Source: Lachnospiraceae bacterium NK3A20
GTDB taxonomy: Bacteria; Bacillota; Clostridia; Lachnospirales; Lachnospiraceae
Length of the DNA: 64,000 nucleotides
Reading direction: 5' to 3'
Assembly (NCBI GenBank): GCA_900107575.1
Contig: FNQX01000007.1
Coordinates: 95,037-159,036, forward strand
A program made the translations under genes and the position numbers. Below, piece by piece: positions 63,752-64,000 of the stretch (position 1 is the stretch's first letter; the number at the start of each line of letters is the position of its first letter). The notes under the pieces are model-generated. The model worked only from the letters and a program-made list of their open reading frames with translations. It was not told where the DNA came from and did not search any database.

Positions 63752-64000
63752 TCAGAAATCAACCCCGGCCGTCCAGAGCCGGGAACTCTGAACCGGGAAC
63801 CATCGGGCATGCCCCCGGTGAATCCGTTTCGCCACCGTCATCATAGCCTGCCGCCGATACACGTGACAACCGCCCCGGCACGAACATCCGTCACGCGGCA
63901 CGAACTGCGGATCGCGGTCATAACCTTCCCTTGCGGGATGGCGGGAATGCCGGAAGCCGGACATTGGGAGTCACTCTGAGGACCGGTAACGTGGATTGCG

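Larger units (their letters stand above)
63631..64000. other. Upstream region of recA to window end, no gene seen
   Basis: 63631-63751 holds the recA leader, LexA box and promoter. From 63760 to 64000 the sequence is GC-rich with short direct repeats (CGGCACGAAC twice near 63875 and 63895; CCGGGAAC twice near 63780-63800). No convincing coding sequence with a ribosome site was found; the fragment is too short to judge. Confidence 0.5.

Noticed and set aside
63746..63979. Plus-strand 77-codon frame at the window end
   Set aside because: It begins in the recA -35 region, lacks a ribosome site, and its Pro/Arg/His-rich translation shows no domain.

Overview
The window reads as chromosomal DNA of a GC-rich, anaerobic Gram-positive bacterium of the Clostridia, most likely Lachnospiraceae-like. 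The support is gene content and order: a priA-def-fmt-yugP-rsmB-rlmN-stp-pknB-rsgA cluster, a PASTA-domain kinase, RNase Y, RqcH, a PurF with Fe-S type cysteines, an omega subunit with an acidic tail, and a MurE with the DNPR motif of meso-diaminopimelate ligases. Assignment to family is an inference from sequence style, since no rRNA is present. About 52 protein genes are supported, almost all on the minus strand. No tRNA, rRNA, CRISPR array, prophage or insertion sequence was seen.

Layout, left to right. 0-2.4 kb: lgt and ychF under their own promoter. 2.4-14 kb: the translation, RNA-modification and Ser/Thr phospho-signalling cluster running from priA down to rsgA. 14-20.2 kb: murE, recJ and a fused secDF. 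20.3-22.3 kb: a short plus-strand pair, a CNNM/CorC-type transporter and a Sfp-type phosphopantetheinyl transferase. 22.4-25.6 kb: aspS and hisS. 25.8-33.6 kb: a complete six-subunit Ech-type [NiFe] hydrogenase operon (echABCDEF) followed without a break by the maturation genes hypC, hypD and hypE; a Rex-like operator lies at the operon promoter. 33.7-37 kb: dprA and a ComM-like AAA+ protein. 37-38.6 kb: a secreted GH25 muramidase. 38.6-43.3 kb: purF-lepA-hemW. 43.4-48.7 kb: a cation efflux protein, thiamine pyrophosphokinase, a YgjP-like metalloprotease on the plus strand, GtrB/GtrA, a CinA C-terminal protein and pgsA. 48.7-52.2 kb: rimO, rpoZ, gmk and yicC. 52.3-59 kb: rqcH (plus strand), an aminotransferase, a lipid/polysaccharide flippase and glgA. 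59-63.7 kb: an Xer-like protein that has lost most catalytic residues, rny, recX and a LexA-box-controlled recA.

The best leads beyond ordinary annotation are four. (1) A dispersed structured element, with two full copies (about 10024-10124 and 62440-62555) and one diverged copy (25651-25697), lies between minus-strand genes in the same orientation; its stems differ between copies by paired, compensating base changes. (2) The Xer-like protein next to rny has four of six catalytic positions replaced. (3) The Ech-HypCDE operon has a hydrogenase large subunit with no cleavable C-terminal tail and a candidate Rex site. (4) A long hairpin followed by a four-way-junction-like inverted repeat lies between the divergent thiN and metalloprotease genes.
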